Below, in pieces: positions 38,752 through 51,656 of a DNA stretch of 64,000 nt. The notes below the pieces were generated by a model. That model saw only the letters and a list, made by a program, of their open reading frames with translations. It made no database searches and was not told the origin of the DNA. The position numbers and the translations under genes are program-made. The stretch's first letter is position 1; each line of letters starts with the position of its first letter. Source of the DNA: Dermatophagoides farinae (lineage: Eukaryota > Arthropoda > Arachnida > Sarcoptiformes > Pyroglyphidae); assembly GCF_024713945.1 (NCBI RefSeq), contig NC_134683.1, positions 3,597,501 through 3,661,500 of the forward strand, read 5' to 3'.

Positions 38752-41700
38752 TTATTCATCATGATGACCATTATCAACATCAACATTATTATTATTATTA
38801 TCATTATCTTCTTGAGCTTGATTAATTACTGTTGATGATCGTTGTTGTTGTGGATTATCAAATGGTTCAAAATCTTTAGTCATTATTATTCGACGTTTCT
38901 AATTTACAAGAAAAAAAAATAAATAAAAATCAATTAAAATTTCATTGTGAATTTTAAAACTAACCTTATGCTTTGAGCAACTAAGTATGAATTTTTCTTC
39001 ATCCAGATCACAGTCTATTTTTGATATTTAGAAATGAAATATTTTTTTCCGATTAGTTGGAATGGAAAATTTCTTTGAACAAAAAAAAATACCTTTTTCC
39101 TTGGCGCATAAATAATGTAATGGTGACATTTGACAATTTTTAAATATACAACCCAATGTAGCTCCAGGCAGTTTACATTTGGTACATATCTTAATTGGAC
39201 AAAAAATAAAATCCAAATTCATTCACATTTGATTATTCAAAAAAAAAACTTGTTGTTGACACAAACTTACATGATCAAAAGATTCGATAATGGCTGGTTC
39301 AAGATTACGAATTTTCATTCCTTCAACATATACACTAGTTGACCATACAATACAATCTTCATGTATCCATACTTCCATTGGTTGATCATTATTATTGGTT
39401 TTATGATTTTGGATCGATTGTTCAATCGTTTCATTCATATTACCATTTTTATTATTTTTATTATCCATTGTCGTTGTTATCGTCGTATCACCATTATTGA
39501 CAAGTTGTTGTTCAGCTGTTCGTTTACGTAATGATCTTCTTTCATGGTTTATTGTTTTATTATTATCATCATCATTCATATTAGTATGGTCATTTAAATC
39601 TGAAAATAATCGTTGTAATCGTTGATGATCCGATTGAATATAATAAGGGCCATATAATTCACCTAATCCTTTATAATTTGATGGTTTTTGACATAGAATA
39701 CAATACCATTTCTGTTGTACATTATTATTATTTTGATTTATTTGTAAATTATTTTTTCGACGATTCAAAGATGATAACCATATTGATGATGATGTTCTTT
39801 TTGATTTTTGTTCTGAATCATTATTGATTGATTTATGAGAATTATTCACAATAGAATATCTTGCATTACAATTATCATGTTGTTGAGAATTATTCGCAGA
39901 TTTTGTATCATTTGATTTATCAATACGAACAACAGGACCAACTATTTTTTTCCGTTTACTAGCCAATGGTAATGGATGTTCTACATTCGATTCGAATTCA
40001 AATTGATCATCCTTGTTATTATTACTGTTATTATGATGATTCCAATTATCATGAACATCAAACGATAGATTAGTATTAATACCAATATCGATAAACATAG
40101 ATGATTTTCGTTTTTTCATCATTCGATTCGGATCGATTAATTGATTATTGGAAGCATTTGTGGTTGTGGTAACAGCTGTAGCTACAGTTGTAATTCTAGG
40201 ATTCGATGTTGAAATAGAGGCAGCAGTAGCAGCAACAGCATGTTCTAAACTTCGACGATTTTTACTACCAAATGGTCGGCCACGTTTCTTTTTGATTATA
40301 CCATCCGGTATTGTACAACCGGACATCTGAAATGGTAACATTTGTTGTTGTTGATGGTGTGGATGTTGCTGCTGCTGCTGTTGAGACCAAGATGAAGATG
40401 TTGATCGTGTCATTGGATAATTATTCATCGTGGAACTATTGTTATTATTATTATAAGATGATTGATTACTATCAATCATCGGTGTAAATGATCGATTTGA
40501 ACTAGCTGATGATTGATTTTCTGACCACCACGATGATTTTGGTGTTTGTATTGAATTTGAATTTGAAAAATTACGAAATTCTATCTGCTGTTGCTGTGTT
40601 GATTGTTGTTGTTGATTATTGCTGTTGTTATTTGATTTCCAATTATTAGGTGTTGAACATTGACTACTACTCATACCACCATAAACGGATGAGGATTGTC
40701 CATCCGATGTTGTAGTGGCCGAATCATTTGATTTAATTGAATCACGTGATGATGATGTTTCGATTGAACCACATCGATATGAATGATTAGAATGATCATG
40801 TGTTTGATCAGTTTGTAGTCCAGTAATGTTCGTTGTAGTCCTTGTTTTATTTTTTAATTTTTGATTACGATTTGGTGATTCACAATCATCCAATGGATTA
40901 CTATCTAATGGAAAATTTTTACTGTTTTTCCTACCAATTTGATTGCCATTTTTATTCGAAAATCGAATTAAATTTGTTCGATTGGAATTATTTCCATCAT
41001 TGGAATTTTTACTATTGTTAACTTCAATTGGAGACCGTTCTGTTGGTGTGTGTGGTGGTGGCGGTGAATTTGATGCTGACGATGATGGTGATAATGAATT
41101 TTTGGCCATAGGTGAAAATTCTGGTACCACCATCATTGAAGATGTTGATATGGATGGATTATTGCTGTTGATGTTACCATAAGAAGATTGTGGATGTTGT
41201 AATTGTGTTGCTGACAAACGATTCTGATCTAGATTGTAATAGGTTGGATAATTGTTGATAGTATTATTTGTATCGATGATCGTACCATCTAATGATGATG
41301 AAGATGATGATGAATGACTACCATTACCAGAACCGCAAACATTCATTTGCTGTTGCTGCGTATCGTTCATAGTAACTATTGCCGTTTCATATTGCTGTTG
41401 TTGTTGATGTGAATGTATTGTTGTACGTAGATGATCACTTCCATTGGATGGTTGTGATGATATTGGTGAAGAAATGGATGGATCTATTTGTACCATTTTT
41501 TGTAATGATTGTAATGGATTTATTCCACTGCTATTATTATTATTCATCATCATCATTGATCCTTGTTGCTGTTGATGCTGTTGCTGAGGATGATGATGAT
41601 GACCGGAAGAATTAATCATTGTATGATTTGTAAATTGTTTACCACTATTTGATGATGATGATGATGAGGAAGAATCCGATGATGGCATAACATTATGATT

Positions 41701-42772
41701 ATGTGGTGATGAATGGAACGGATGTGATGTTGGTGTTGATGATGAAGAAGATGATGATGATGAAGATGATGGTGGTGGTGGTGGTGGTGGTAATGTAGGT
41801 GGTTGTAATGGTTGTATTGGTGATGGTGTATTATTATTCGATGGTGATAATCTTGTCCAATGATTGGAATTTGTTGTCGTTGTTTTATTATTATTATTAT
41901 TTACATTTGCAGGATAACAATGAGGTGATGATGATGATAGTGGTGATGGCGGCGGTAATGTTTGTGAATCACATGGCCAATAACCTATACCTGAAGATGT
42001 TTGATGATGTTGTTTAGTAGTTGTATTTATAGTAGTAGCTGAAGTAGTTTGGATGGTATGATTACGATTATTATTCATCATGGTTAGGTTATTTGAAACT
42101 AAAGGATATGGTTGCATGTTTCGTATACACGGATTTGGATAGATATTTTGTGATGATGATGATTGAGATTGATGTTGTGGATGATGTTCCAAACTAGCTA
42201 ATGGTGGACCATGTGGATATGTTTGATGATAATGCTGATGATGTGGATGATGCATAGAAACATGATTATGATGTGGATGATGTTGTTGAGCCATCGATGG
42301 TGATGATGATGATAAATTTGGATTATCCGTATAATGATGTAATGATGATGGAACATCGTTTCCATTAGTTGTATAATGAATGTTTGTTGTTGAGCTTGAA
42401 TATGGATCACCATCATTCATATCAGATCGAAATGATGGTGATGTTGGTAGTGATGGTAGTGGTGGTGGTGGTAATGGATATGTAGGCCCATATGAATTGG
42501 ATGCCTAGAAATTATTTAATTTAATTATCAATGGAAATTATCATGATCCAAAAAAAAAACATTACCATCATATGATTGGCATAGATTGATGGTCGATTCG
42601 ATGATGATGATCCAGCATAGATATCGTTCGATAATGGACCTATGTGTATGTATATGGTGAAACGAAAATCATTGTGTGTTTGAAACAAAATAATATTACA
42701 CTTACCCGAATAATCCAATTGTGTAGTGACTATCGGACTATGCATCGAATATGATGATGATGATGATGACAT
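38752..42772 (-). CDS. TCF20/RAI1-like extended-PHD nuclear protein with AT-hook
   Basis: Six coding exons (42706-42772, 42566-42639, 39271-42504, 39093-39189, 38965-39014, 38752-38898) give about 1222 residues. The first ~800 are Ser/Gln/Asn/His/Pro-rich and disordered. An AT-hook-like KKKRGRPFGSKNRR lies near 41040-40260 in the middle of the long exon (about 40260-40300). The C-terminus is an extended PHD finger: WYCILCQKPSNYKGLGELYGPYY, then VWIHEDCIVWSTSVYVEG, then ICTKCKLPGATLGCIFKNC, then PLHYLCAKEKGCDLDEEKF and LSCSKHK. This order and spacing match TCF20/RAI1 proteins, which bind nucleosomes and regulate transcription. An insert of roughly 70-80 Asn/Thr-rich residues separates the first zinc ligands from the HEDC block. 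The family call is moderate; orthology to TCF20 versus RAI1 cannot be decided. Confidence 0.75.
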
Positions 42773-45700
42773 TTGATTGGCTATGATGATTCAAGAATCG
42801 GTAAATAAAAATTTTAGATTCCAAAATCTAAAAAATTATTCAATCAACAAAAAAAAATTATTTGTTTGAAAAGTTGAAAAAATTTAAATTTCACATCATC
42901 ATCATCATCATCATTCAATTTAAATTATTTTTTTTTATTTGATTAAAACCGGATGATGATGATGTTGGAATACGAAACGAAAGAAAAAAAACCACTTTAA
43001 CCACAAATGCAAATCAACATTATCAAACAAATGAATTCCTCGTATTAGAATTCGAATCATCAATGATCACGATCAAACATCATTATCATCAATGTTGAGA
43101 GTAAAGGTTTTCTATACTCTTTGTTGTTGTGGCTGTAGTTGATGATGATGATGATGCTGGCTTTTGTTGACTAGATGGATTCAGGAATTCACAATTAAAA
43201 AAAAACTACATAGGAATGCGTCTCTCACATGATCACACACACAGTGTATGGATCTTGAAGAATTAGATACCCTACGATGATGCTATTTTTGAGCGTATAA
43301 ACAACATCAATTCAATATATTCAGCAAACGAAAAATTCTGTAAATGTTCTATGTCTCGATTTGATAGTAGCAGTTTGATATTGAAAAAAATCGATATATA
43401 TTCAACGGGAAAAGGAATGGAAAAAACCGGTGACCATACACACACACACACACACAATATTCTTGCTATAGGAAGTAAAGTGAGTGGTTTGTATGAAAGG
43501 AGCCGCATCAATTTGGATCATCATCATGCGCATCCACCATAATACCATCAGAGTTTACTTACCATTTATTTTATCCAGTGTGTGTGTGTGTGTGTGGAAC
43601 CCTACAAGATATTTTTCAACAGTACAGCCACAGTATATAAGCAGAAACAATGATGATAAGGGTATCTGGTGGTATTCATTCATTCATTCGTTCGAACAAA
43701 CAAAAATACGATGCTACATATAGTGATGCATTGCAATCATTCATTCATTATTGGGAAGAATGTTCCTAATGATGATGATGATGATGGTGATGAGGATTTT
43801 CTTCAAACCAAACCAAACCAAACAAAAAAAAAAACGATTCTATTGGCCAGACCAAATTATACTATACCCAGAATCTGGGTGCATGTTTGTTTGGCTGGTT
43901 CGCTATACACACACATACACACAGAACTATTGGCCAGACCAATTATTCTCGCATCTAACTATGACTGTGGGGGGTGGAATGAATGCTATTTTTTATGAAT
44001 AAAGGCAAAAAAATCGTGCTTCAATGAACCGTAGTCGTTGTTGTCGTCAGTAGTTTTCCTGATGCTATAATAATTTGTCAAATTTGGCGTTGAGACAAAA
44101 TGATCCAGGCTATTGTGTCAGAATATAACAAAATCGTTTGAAAATAAGTGACAAACAACAAAACAGATAAGAGGGAAGAACAGGAAATTGCAGTGAATGG
44201 CGTGGTGGTGGAGGTGGTGGTAGGATTTGTATTAATAAGTCAATTTTGGACTTCTAGACGATTTGATCCGATTGGAAATTTTTTGAAAATTCCCATCAAT
44301 ATCAACCATGAGTTGTCATAAAAAGGTTGCCCAACCATTCGATTTAATTTGAATTTTGAAAGAAATTTCGATTGAATTTCGACATGGGGGTAGGATTAGA
44401 AGAAGTGGAACTGGCATTTCAATTCGTGATTGAATAATAATAATAATAATAATGACCCCCAAAATACATTGATTCTTGATTCGATTCTTTTTTTTTCTTT
44501 CCTTTTCGATTGGTTTGGTAGAATTTCTTTTTCTTTTTCGTCAATGGTCAAGCAATTGAATGGTTAACTTCTAAAAAGGCAGGATTCACATACACAAAAT
44601 AAAGTACACATTTGTATGATTTATAATGTAATGAAGCGCAAAAGAATTTTTTTTTTTTTTTGGATTTTTTTTTCATTTGATTCAAAATTGACAAATTCTT
44701 ATCTTATTGTTAGATGTTTTTTGGAATCTATTGGAATATTAGATGTTCGAATCAAATGGAAACAAAAAGATGAGCAATTTCTATTTCGACAGTTTTAATT
44801 CATAAAATCAAAAAAAAAACGTTGGATATAATGTAATCGAGTTAAAATTGCCGTTTTCGAAATTAAGCTTATGTGGAATTTTATTGCTATCGTTGTTGCT
44901 GTTGTTGTTGTTGTAGATTATAGATCCTTACAATTTTTTTTTCATTTGGAATTATAATAGTCATATAATATATATACAGTATATGATCTTCAGACAAATT
45001 CTGTTTCCTGTTTTTTTTTTGTTCTAGAGACATTTTTTTCAGTAATACCAAAAAAAAGAGACTTATAGTGAAAAAAAAACCAGTGTGTGTGTGTTTTCTT
45101 GGTACAACAACAAGCTCTTTTTTTTGTTGGCTACCGATGTTTTCATCTCATCTCTATCACTCAATGGCTTTATACCATTCACTCAACTACTTTGTTCATT
45201 TCTTTTCAGTTTTTTTTTCTTCTATTTTCATCTTAATCCCGGCTTATTAAACTTGATGTGTGTGTGTGTGTGTGTATATGTGGAATCAAATGAAATTGTA
45301 CTTTCAATGGTCTCTATAATGGCTGGTGTGTGTATGTTTGGGTTTCGATGGATGGATGTCTCCATTTGATTTTCTTCTTTCAAATTCTCAACCATATATC
45401 TCGATTAAAAATATATCAACCATATATATAGTGAGAGAGAGAGAGACCAGAAACCATGGGTGTTTCAATATATCATCGTATGTGTTCCTGAAAAAGAAAA
45501 TAGTGGGGAAAAGGGGAACTACTCATCTACTAAACAAATCTTCCCCCCCCCAAATTCACCATCAACATCATCATCATGATCAAATCCTGTCAAAGACAGC
45601 CTAATTCTATTCGTCATCAAAATGGCTTATAGAATGGCTATTTCGAAACACAAGCTTTTCCAAAATATACACACTATATATATATAGACATAGTAATGGT

Positions 45701-48700
45701 CAAAATCATTGAGATTGAACATTGAATTGTGATGTGGTCTTCATTTTTAATCTGACATTTTTTTTTCTCTTCTCTGCTGATGAAATTTGTTGTTGATGAT
45801 GATCAAAATTAATAAAGCGTGTGTATCTGTGTGTATGTGTGTGTAATATTAATATGAAAATTCATCAAGTGAATCCATCATCATCATCAACATGATCATC
45901 CATTCAGATATAATGAGAAGAACGCGCCAAAAAAAAAAATATTTTGATAGCATTTCAAATTGAAATTACAATAGTATAGTGTAGTAGTATGTAGAAAAAA
46001 TGAAATTCTTTGACTATCACCAATACACAATCAACTACCAGAGTTTCAGAATAATATCTCCGAAAAAAAAATCGAGAATTCAAGTGTTTGAAACATGATG
46101 ACATCAGCTGCTATTTCAACATACAAACACACATAGACCAAATTTTCAAATTCTGGTTCTCTTCATGAATGCACACACACACACACACACACATAGTAAA
46201 CCAAATTATCCTGCAAAATGATGAACGGAAAAGAAAATCTGATTAACCAAAACAACAATAACATCAACAGAAGCAGCAGCCCTTGCCATTGACAATGTGA
46301 ATACAACACACACACACACAAACACACACACACGAACACAAGCATCGCTTTTTTCTTGTTGCCAGACACTTTTTCATTTTTCTATCCATTATATAACCCA
46401 GAAAACCGAGGGGATGAAATAATAATAGTGGTGGTGGTGGTGGTGATGATAGGTTTTGGTACAACAAATTTGACTGCCAAAAAAAAAGAAAGAAAATTAC
46501 TACAGACTTCACTACTACTTGATCACTACATCTGATTCTGATCCAGTGTGTGTGTGTGTGTGATGTGATGTTTTGGTATACACACTCTTTTCATTATACA
46601 ACAACAATGTGATGGTTCCCCCTCTTTTTTTTTTTTTTGGTTCATTCATTCATTCATCCATCCATCCATCCATCCATTCGATTTAACACCACATGCACAC
46701 ACACACACACACACATAGAATATTCTATCATCTTGATCAATTCTCTCTGCTGGATTCATTCATTTCATTTCAGAATACTAAACACACATACACACACATT
46801 GACGCGACAGCCGTTAATATGCCTCATCATTTTGCTTTCTCTATTTCTCTCAAATTAGCCAGTTGATTGAAGGAGTGATAGAGAAGCTTCCGATTTGGCC
46901 TGGCATTTTCTCTACTATCATTGTCGAGTGATAACCCTGGTCTCATTTACTCAATTTGAAACCAATTGTCAGCCTGTATGTGTGTGTGTGTTCAAGTAAA
47001 CTAAACACCCGAAAGAATAGAAAAAAAGGCCATAGTTCCAGGCCGCGAGATACAAATAACCAAAAAGTGGAAGTCGACGAAAAAAAAATTCGATTTGAAG
47101 GCGCCAAAAAAACGAACTAATAACAACAACAACCGATATATATATATTTGGACCAAAAAAAAGAAGTAATAGACCAATAGAACAGGGGATCAATAAAGAT
47201 TCTGTGGATGAATAGATGGATGGAAGTGGATGGCTTAAATTCAGAATTGAATGAATAAAAGAAAGAGAGAGAGAGAGAGAAAGAGACATGGCTAGAATAA
47301 AGGGGATGAGTGGGACTTACTTGATTCTTAGTTTTGTTGTTGTTGTTGATCGTCTACAATCTTTACTCAAAGAAAAAGAAAAATAAATGATGGCACTCTG
47401 TTTTTTTTTTTTGCATCGAAACAACAATCCAATCGAGTGTATGTAATATGCCAATTTCATGATATGAAAGAATGTTTTGGCTAGAATTCTTTCACTAATT
47501 CATTCACAATTTCGAACGTGTCCATTTCATAAAGAGTGAGTGAGTGAGTGAGTGAGTTAGAGAGAGAGAGAGAGAGAAAGAGGCATTGGCGCCGATTTTG
47601 ACATAGGCCATTTATTTTCCCGTTTTTTTTTCTTTGGGGTATAAATAGCCGGAATAGATAAAGTAATGATGGGTGAATTGACGCGTTCTGGTGGGGTGGG
47701 GGGTAATAACGACTGTGTTAGTATTTACCCAAATTGCACTTATCCATTTTCATTCAATTTGTTTATACCGAATATTTAGTATAGTAGAGTAAAAGTAAAG
47801 TACACAAGATAGCAATTCTCGCTCGCTCTCTCTCGATGATGATGATGATGATCAATTGAACAGCAGAATTTTTTTTTTCATTCATTCGTTTGTTTGTTTG
47901 TTCATTCGGCCCAAGGCAACCAAGAGAAAAAAAAATGAAGAGAATCCAATGTTATTTGGTTTCGATTCTGTTGTTCATTCTCAATTGTTGTTGAATGCAA
48001 ACCAAATTCTGAAACTTATAATAATAAAAAACAAGTTATTATATTTTACCACTGGTCTCTATCATTATATAACTGAACGAGTGGGTGATGATGAGGGGTA
48101 ACCGATAATGATCCATTAATGTAGCATCATCATCGACAGCATTGTCCAGAATGGGCAATTCAAATTATCAATGATTACATATAATACAAAAGCACACACA
48201 CACACACACACTTGATGCATTGTATTTTGGAGACAAATCACTGGCAGTAGGCACAATAATAACGACAACGACAACGACAATCCATTCTCAATGGTCAATT
48301 TTTAGCCATTAGTCATTATATAATGGAAAAACCGATTCTCGTTTTATAAATTATCTTGGGTGATATATACACACACACATTCATATAGACATGTACGATA
48401 AAAGCTATTACACATTTGATCATTGCTGCTGTCAATATATATGTCGTTTGCCTACAACCCCCCCCACCACTCTATGAAGAATCTCTCTCGGGATTGTTTA
48501 GATAGATTGAGATAGAGAGAGAGAAAGAGAAATGGGATAGTTGCATTCAAACATTTCGAGTATATTCTGTAATATCTGATTGGTCTTGTTTGTATATTTT
48601 TTCATTCGGTAGCTTGTTTGTCCGAAATTCTACAATGGCCAATAAAATTGGGATTGATGATGATGATGATGATGATGGAGAGAGTAAACTTTTGATGGTT

Positions 48701-49013
48701 TGCTTTTATATTATATATAAAAAAATAAATGTCACATTCGAATAATTTAGGGTGATGTGTTCGTGTATATAAAGCCGGATAATTTATTCTGTTAATAAAC
48801 ACTTGTAAATAACAGTGGACAATAACAGATTTTGTCAACGATGATGATGATGACCAAGATGATTTGATAAATTCGAATTTATTTGAGCAAAAATCAAACA
48901 ATTATTGATATTGATGATGATTAGAAATTGATATCGATATAATTTTCTATGGTTGTTGATTTTAGATTTTTTGAATTATTAATTTTTTTTTACATATACA
49001 TTATTATTATTAT
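42773..49013. repeat. 6.2-kb microsatellite-rich intergenic region
   Basis: This is the longest gene-free stretch. It should include the promoter of the ePHD gene (left) and the 3' side of the nicotinic subunit (right). Tracts include (CA)n at 43437-43456, (TG)n at 43578-43595, (GT)n at 45256-45275, (CA)n at 46172-46193 and 46305-46333, (GTG)n near 46430-46444, (CATC)n near 46655-46677, (CA)n near 46697-46713, (GA)n near 47264-47279, (GTGA)n at 47534-47555 and (CA)n at 48193-48209. A short direct repeat, tattggccagacca, occurs at 43841-43854 and 43928-43941. No frame has family features. Confidence 0.6.
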
Positions 49014-51312
49014 TCAATGATTTGAACCAACTTTACTAAACAATACATCTATTGGTTGTTTAAAACTATAAAGGCTAGGTGCACGTAATATGATTAATGC
49101 AGCACCACTAATACAGCTTATGGTGAATATCCATAAGAATAGACGATCCAATACCATGGCTACAAATTTCCAATCATCTTCAATCTGTAATTGAAATTTT
49201 TTAGAATAAATGAAAAAAAAGGATTATGATTTATTATGAATTAATAATACATTTTATTACCTGTAAATATTTATCCAGATTACGTTTATGTTGTGATAGG
49301 AATTGAATCCTTGTTGTTAATCGTCGTAGATTTGGACTAATCGAATATTCTTCAGCTGAATTCGAATCATCTGATTTACTTTGATCTGCTATTTGTACAT
49401 CATCATGTAATTCATCATTTATCATATCAATATTGGGTGGATAAAGTGGTTGTGGTGATTTTATTCGTTGATCATTTGCCAAACATTTTTCCGGAATAAT
49501 CGTAAATTCATTTGATTCGAATGAAGTCAAACTATTACTTCTTCGTCGTTGTTGTTGTTGTTGTTGATGATGATGTTTTGAAATGTATGGAGAATTATTG
49601 AATGAATAAAAATCATCCATCATTGGTCCATTACGTGCATTTTGTTCATCATTTCGTTGTTCCATATCAGATTGTACTGCTGTTATATCATCATCTTCTT
49701 CATTTGCATCTTGTGGTCTTTGCATACATAGATATTTTGGCAGAATTTGTATGAATACTTTTTTCACCCATGGTGCCATTCGATGTGTTGATGGTGAACG
49801 AAAATTTACATTCAATACAGCTATTGTTGCCACACTGGATAATGTTAACAGAATCATTGTGAATAAAAGATAACGGCCAAGTAATGGTACTGTTAAACTT
49901 GTTGGTGGAATAATTTCGGCCAATAATAAAAAAAACACTACCAACGAAAGCATAATTGATATGGAAAGGCTAACTTTTTCACCTGAATCCGATGGAAGAT
50001 AAAATACTAAAATTGAAAGACATGATATTGCAACACATGGTATGATCAGATTAAATGTATAGAATAATGTTTTCCGACGTAATGTTAAATTGAATGTAAT
50101 ATCAATATATGGTGTATCGCAACAGCTAAACAAAACAAAACAAAAAAAAAATTTTTAATAGAATCCATTCAATGAATGATTGTAATACAAACCTGTAAAA
50201 AATGACTTTACGACGAGCCGGTACAGCCATTAAATCCCATTCAACACTTAGATAGAAACTGCTTAAATCCATACCCATTTCAACTACTGGATCATCATTT
50301 TTTTCATGGATATGTCTTAGATCAATCTATATATTATCAATGAATGTAAGTTTTTTTTTCGTTCAAAATTCATCATCATTTTAATTAATTACCGTATAGC
50401 CATCATATGTCCAGCTACCGAATTTCATGAAACAAGTCTGTTCATCAAATGGAAAATATTCGACATCAATTTCACATGAACTTTTGTAGATTGCCGGTGG
50501 TTTCTTTTGTCGAATAGATTTGAAATTTTTTTTGGATCAATTGGATTGAATTGCATGCAATCAAAAGAATTCTTACCCAAATTACAAGACCATCTGAATG
50601 AAGTATTGCTTTGGTCATGATGGTTATCTCGTAATTACCATCAGCATTATTGTATAATACGATATCTATGATCATTTCAAAGTTCAAGCATTATTAGATT
50701 ATTGAATACAAATCAACAACAATAACAACAACAGAAAATACCTGGTAACCAAATTTGTTCGGATGGAACATGCAATTTTGTGACACCACCATAATCTTCT
50801 GGTTCCCATTTTAATTTATAATCAATCCATCTTTGTTCGACAAATACATTTGTTGTCATGATCTGATTTTTTAGATTCTATTTGTTGAAAATAAATTGTT
50901 TTCAAATTGTTTTGGTTTGTATTTAAAAAAAAAATTCAATTCATATATGATGATACTTACAACATCAATCAATTGTGATAATCGAAGACCCATTTTCACT
51001 ACTAAACGATCAGAATTATTGCCCTTTGAAATTAATCATAATCAATATTGTTATATGTTCGAATTTTTTTTTCTTTGACAAAAAAAAAACAAAAACTTAC
51101 CAATGGTCGAATAATACTATTGTATCCATTGATTAGATCATCATATAATCGTTTTGCCTGTAATTTGAAATTTTTTTTTTTTTTTTATTTCAATTTCAGA
51201 TGAACAAACATATTTATATGATACATACATCTGGATTGGTCATTACATTTATTGGACATGTACAAATTATCATCAATAATAATATGGATTGATTGGATAG
51301 AATTATCATCAT
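49014..51312 (-). CDS. nAChRalpha: Nicotinic acetylcholine receptor alpha-type subunit (first of a divergent pair)
   Basis: Nine coding exons (51229-51312, 51101-51157, 50961-51023, 50742-50877, 50577-50665, 50393-50503, 50193-50326, 49261-50125, 49014-49184) give 569 residues. It is a Cys-loop, acetylcholine-gated cation channel subunit of the nervous system. Seen: an N-terminal signal; [41 protein letters not shown]; the Cys-loop [15 protein letters not shown]; loop B GSWTYDG; loop C with adjacent cysteines [10 protein letters not shown] that define an alpha subunit; M1-M3 ([32 protein letters not shown]); a long Gln/Ser cytoplasmic loop; and M4 after [19 protein letters not shown]. It is divergent from a second alpha gene starting 345 bp away. 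Several acceptors use AAG. Confidence 0.94.
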
Positions 51313-51656
51313 TTTTGGTTTGTGGCTATCGAATTTCTGTTAAATGATAAATTTCAAAGTCACGAAATGGAATGGAATATTGAACTTTTTGTTTATTTTT
51401 TTTTGAGCAGAATGACAAAATAAACATTTGAGACACGGATGAATGAATAGATGCTATTGAAACGGATACAGAATTCAGCACGCATGTCCACATCAATGTC
51501 CGCATCCATTATTATTGTATGTTTTTTTTTTTTTTTGGTTAGAATCCTGGATCCTGGACCATATAGCTGCTGGATGTCAAACCGATTTGTTCTTTGTTGA
51601 TTGAGACAATTTTGTTTTTAAAAGAAAAAAATGTAAATAATCATAATAATTCGAAA
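51313..51656. promoter_or_regulatory. Shared divergent promoter region of two nicotinic alpha genes
   Basis: The two start codons face away from each other with 344 bp between them, so both core promoters must lie here or in upstream non-coding exons. It is AT-rich, includes a poly-T run at 51523-51537, and shows no clear TATA or Initiator consensus that I would defend. Confidence 0.5.

Noticed and set aside
43841-43946. Direct repeat tattggccagacca as ends of a mobile element
   Set aside because: The two copies are only ~85 bp apart, in the same orientation, with nothing element-like between them; chance or local slippage is simpler.
48602-48901. 99-codon minus-strand frame
   Set aside because: Contains an isoleucine run from an (ATG)n repeat and no recognisable domain.
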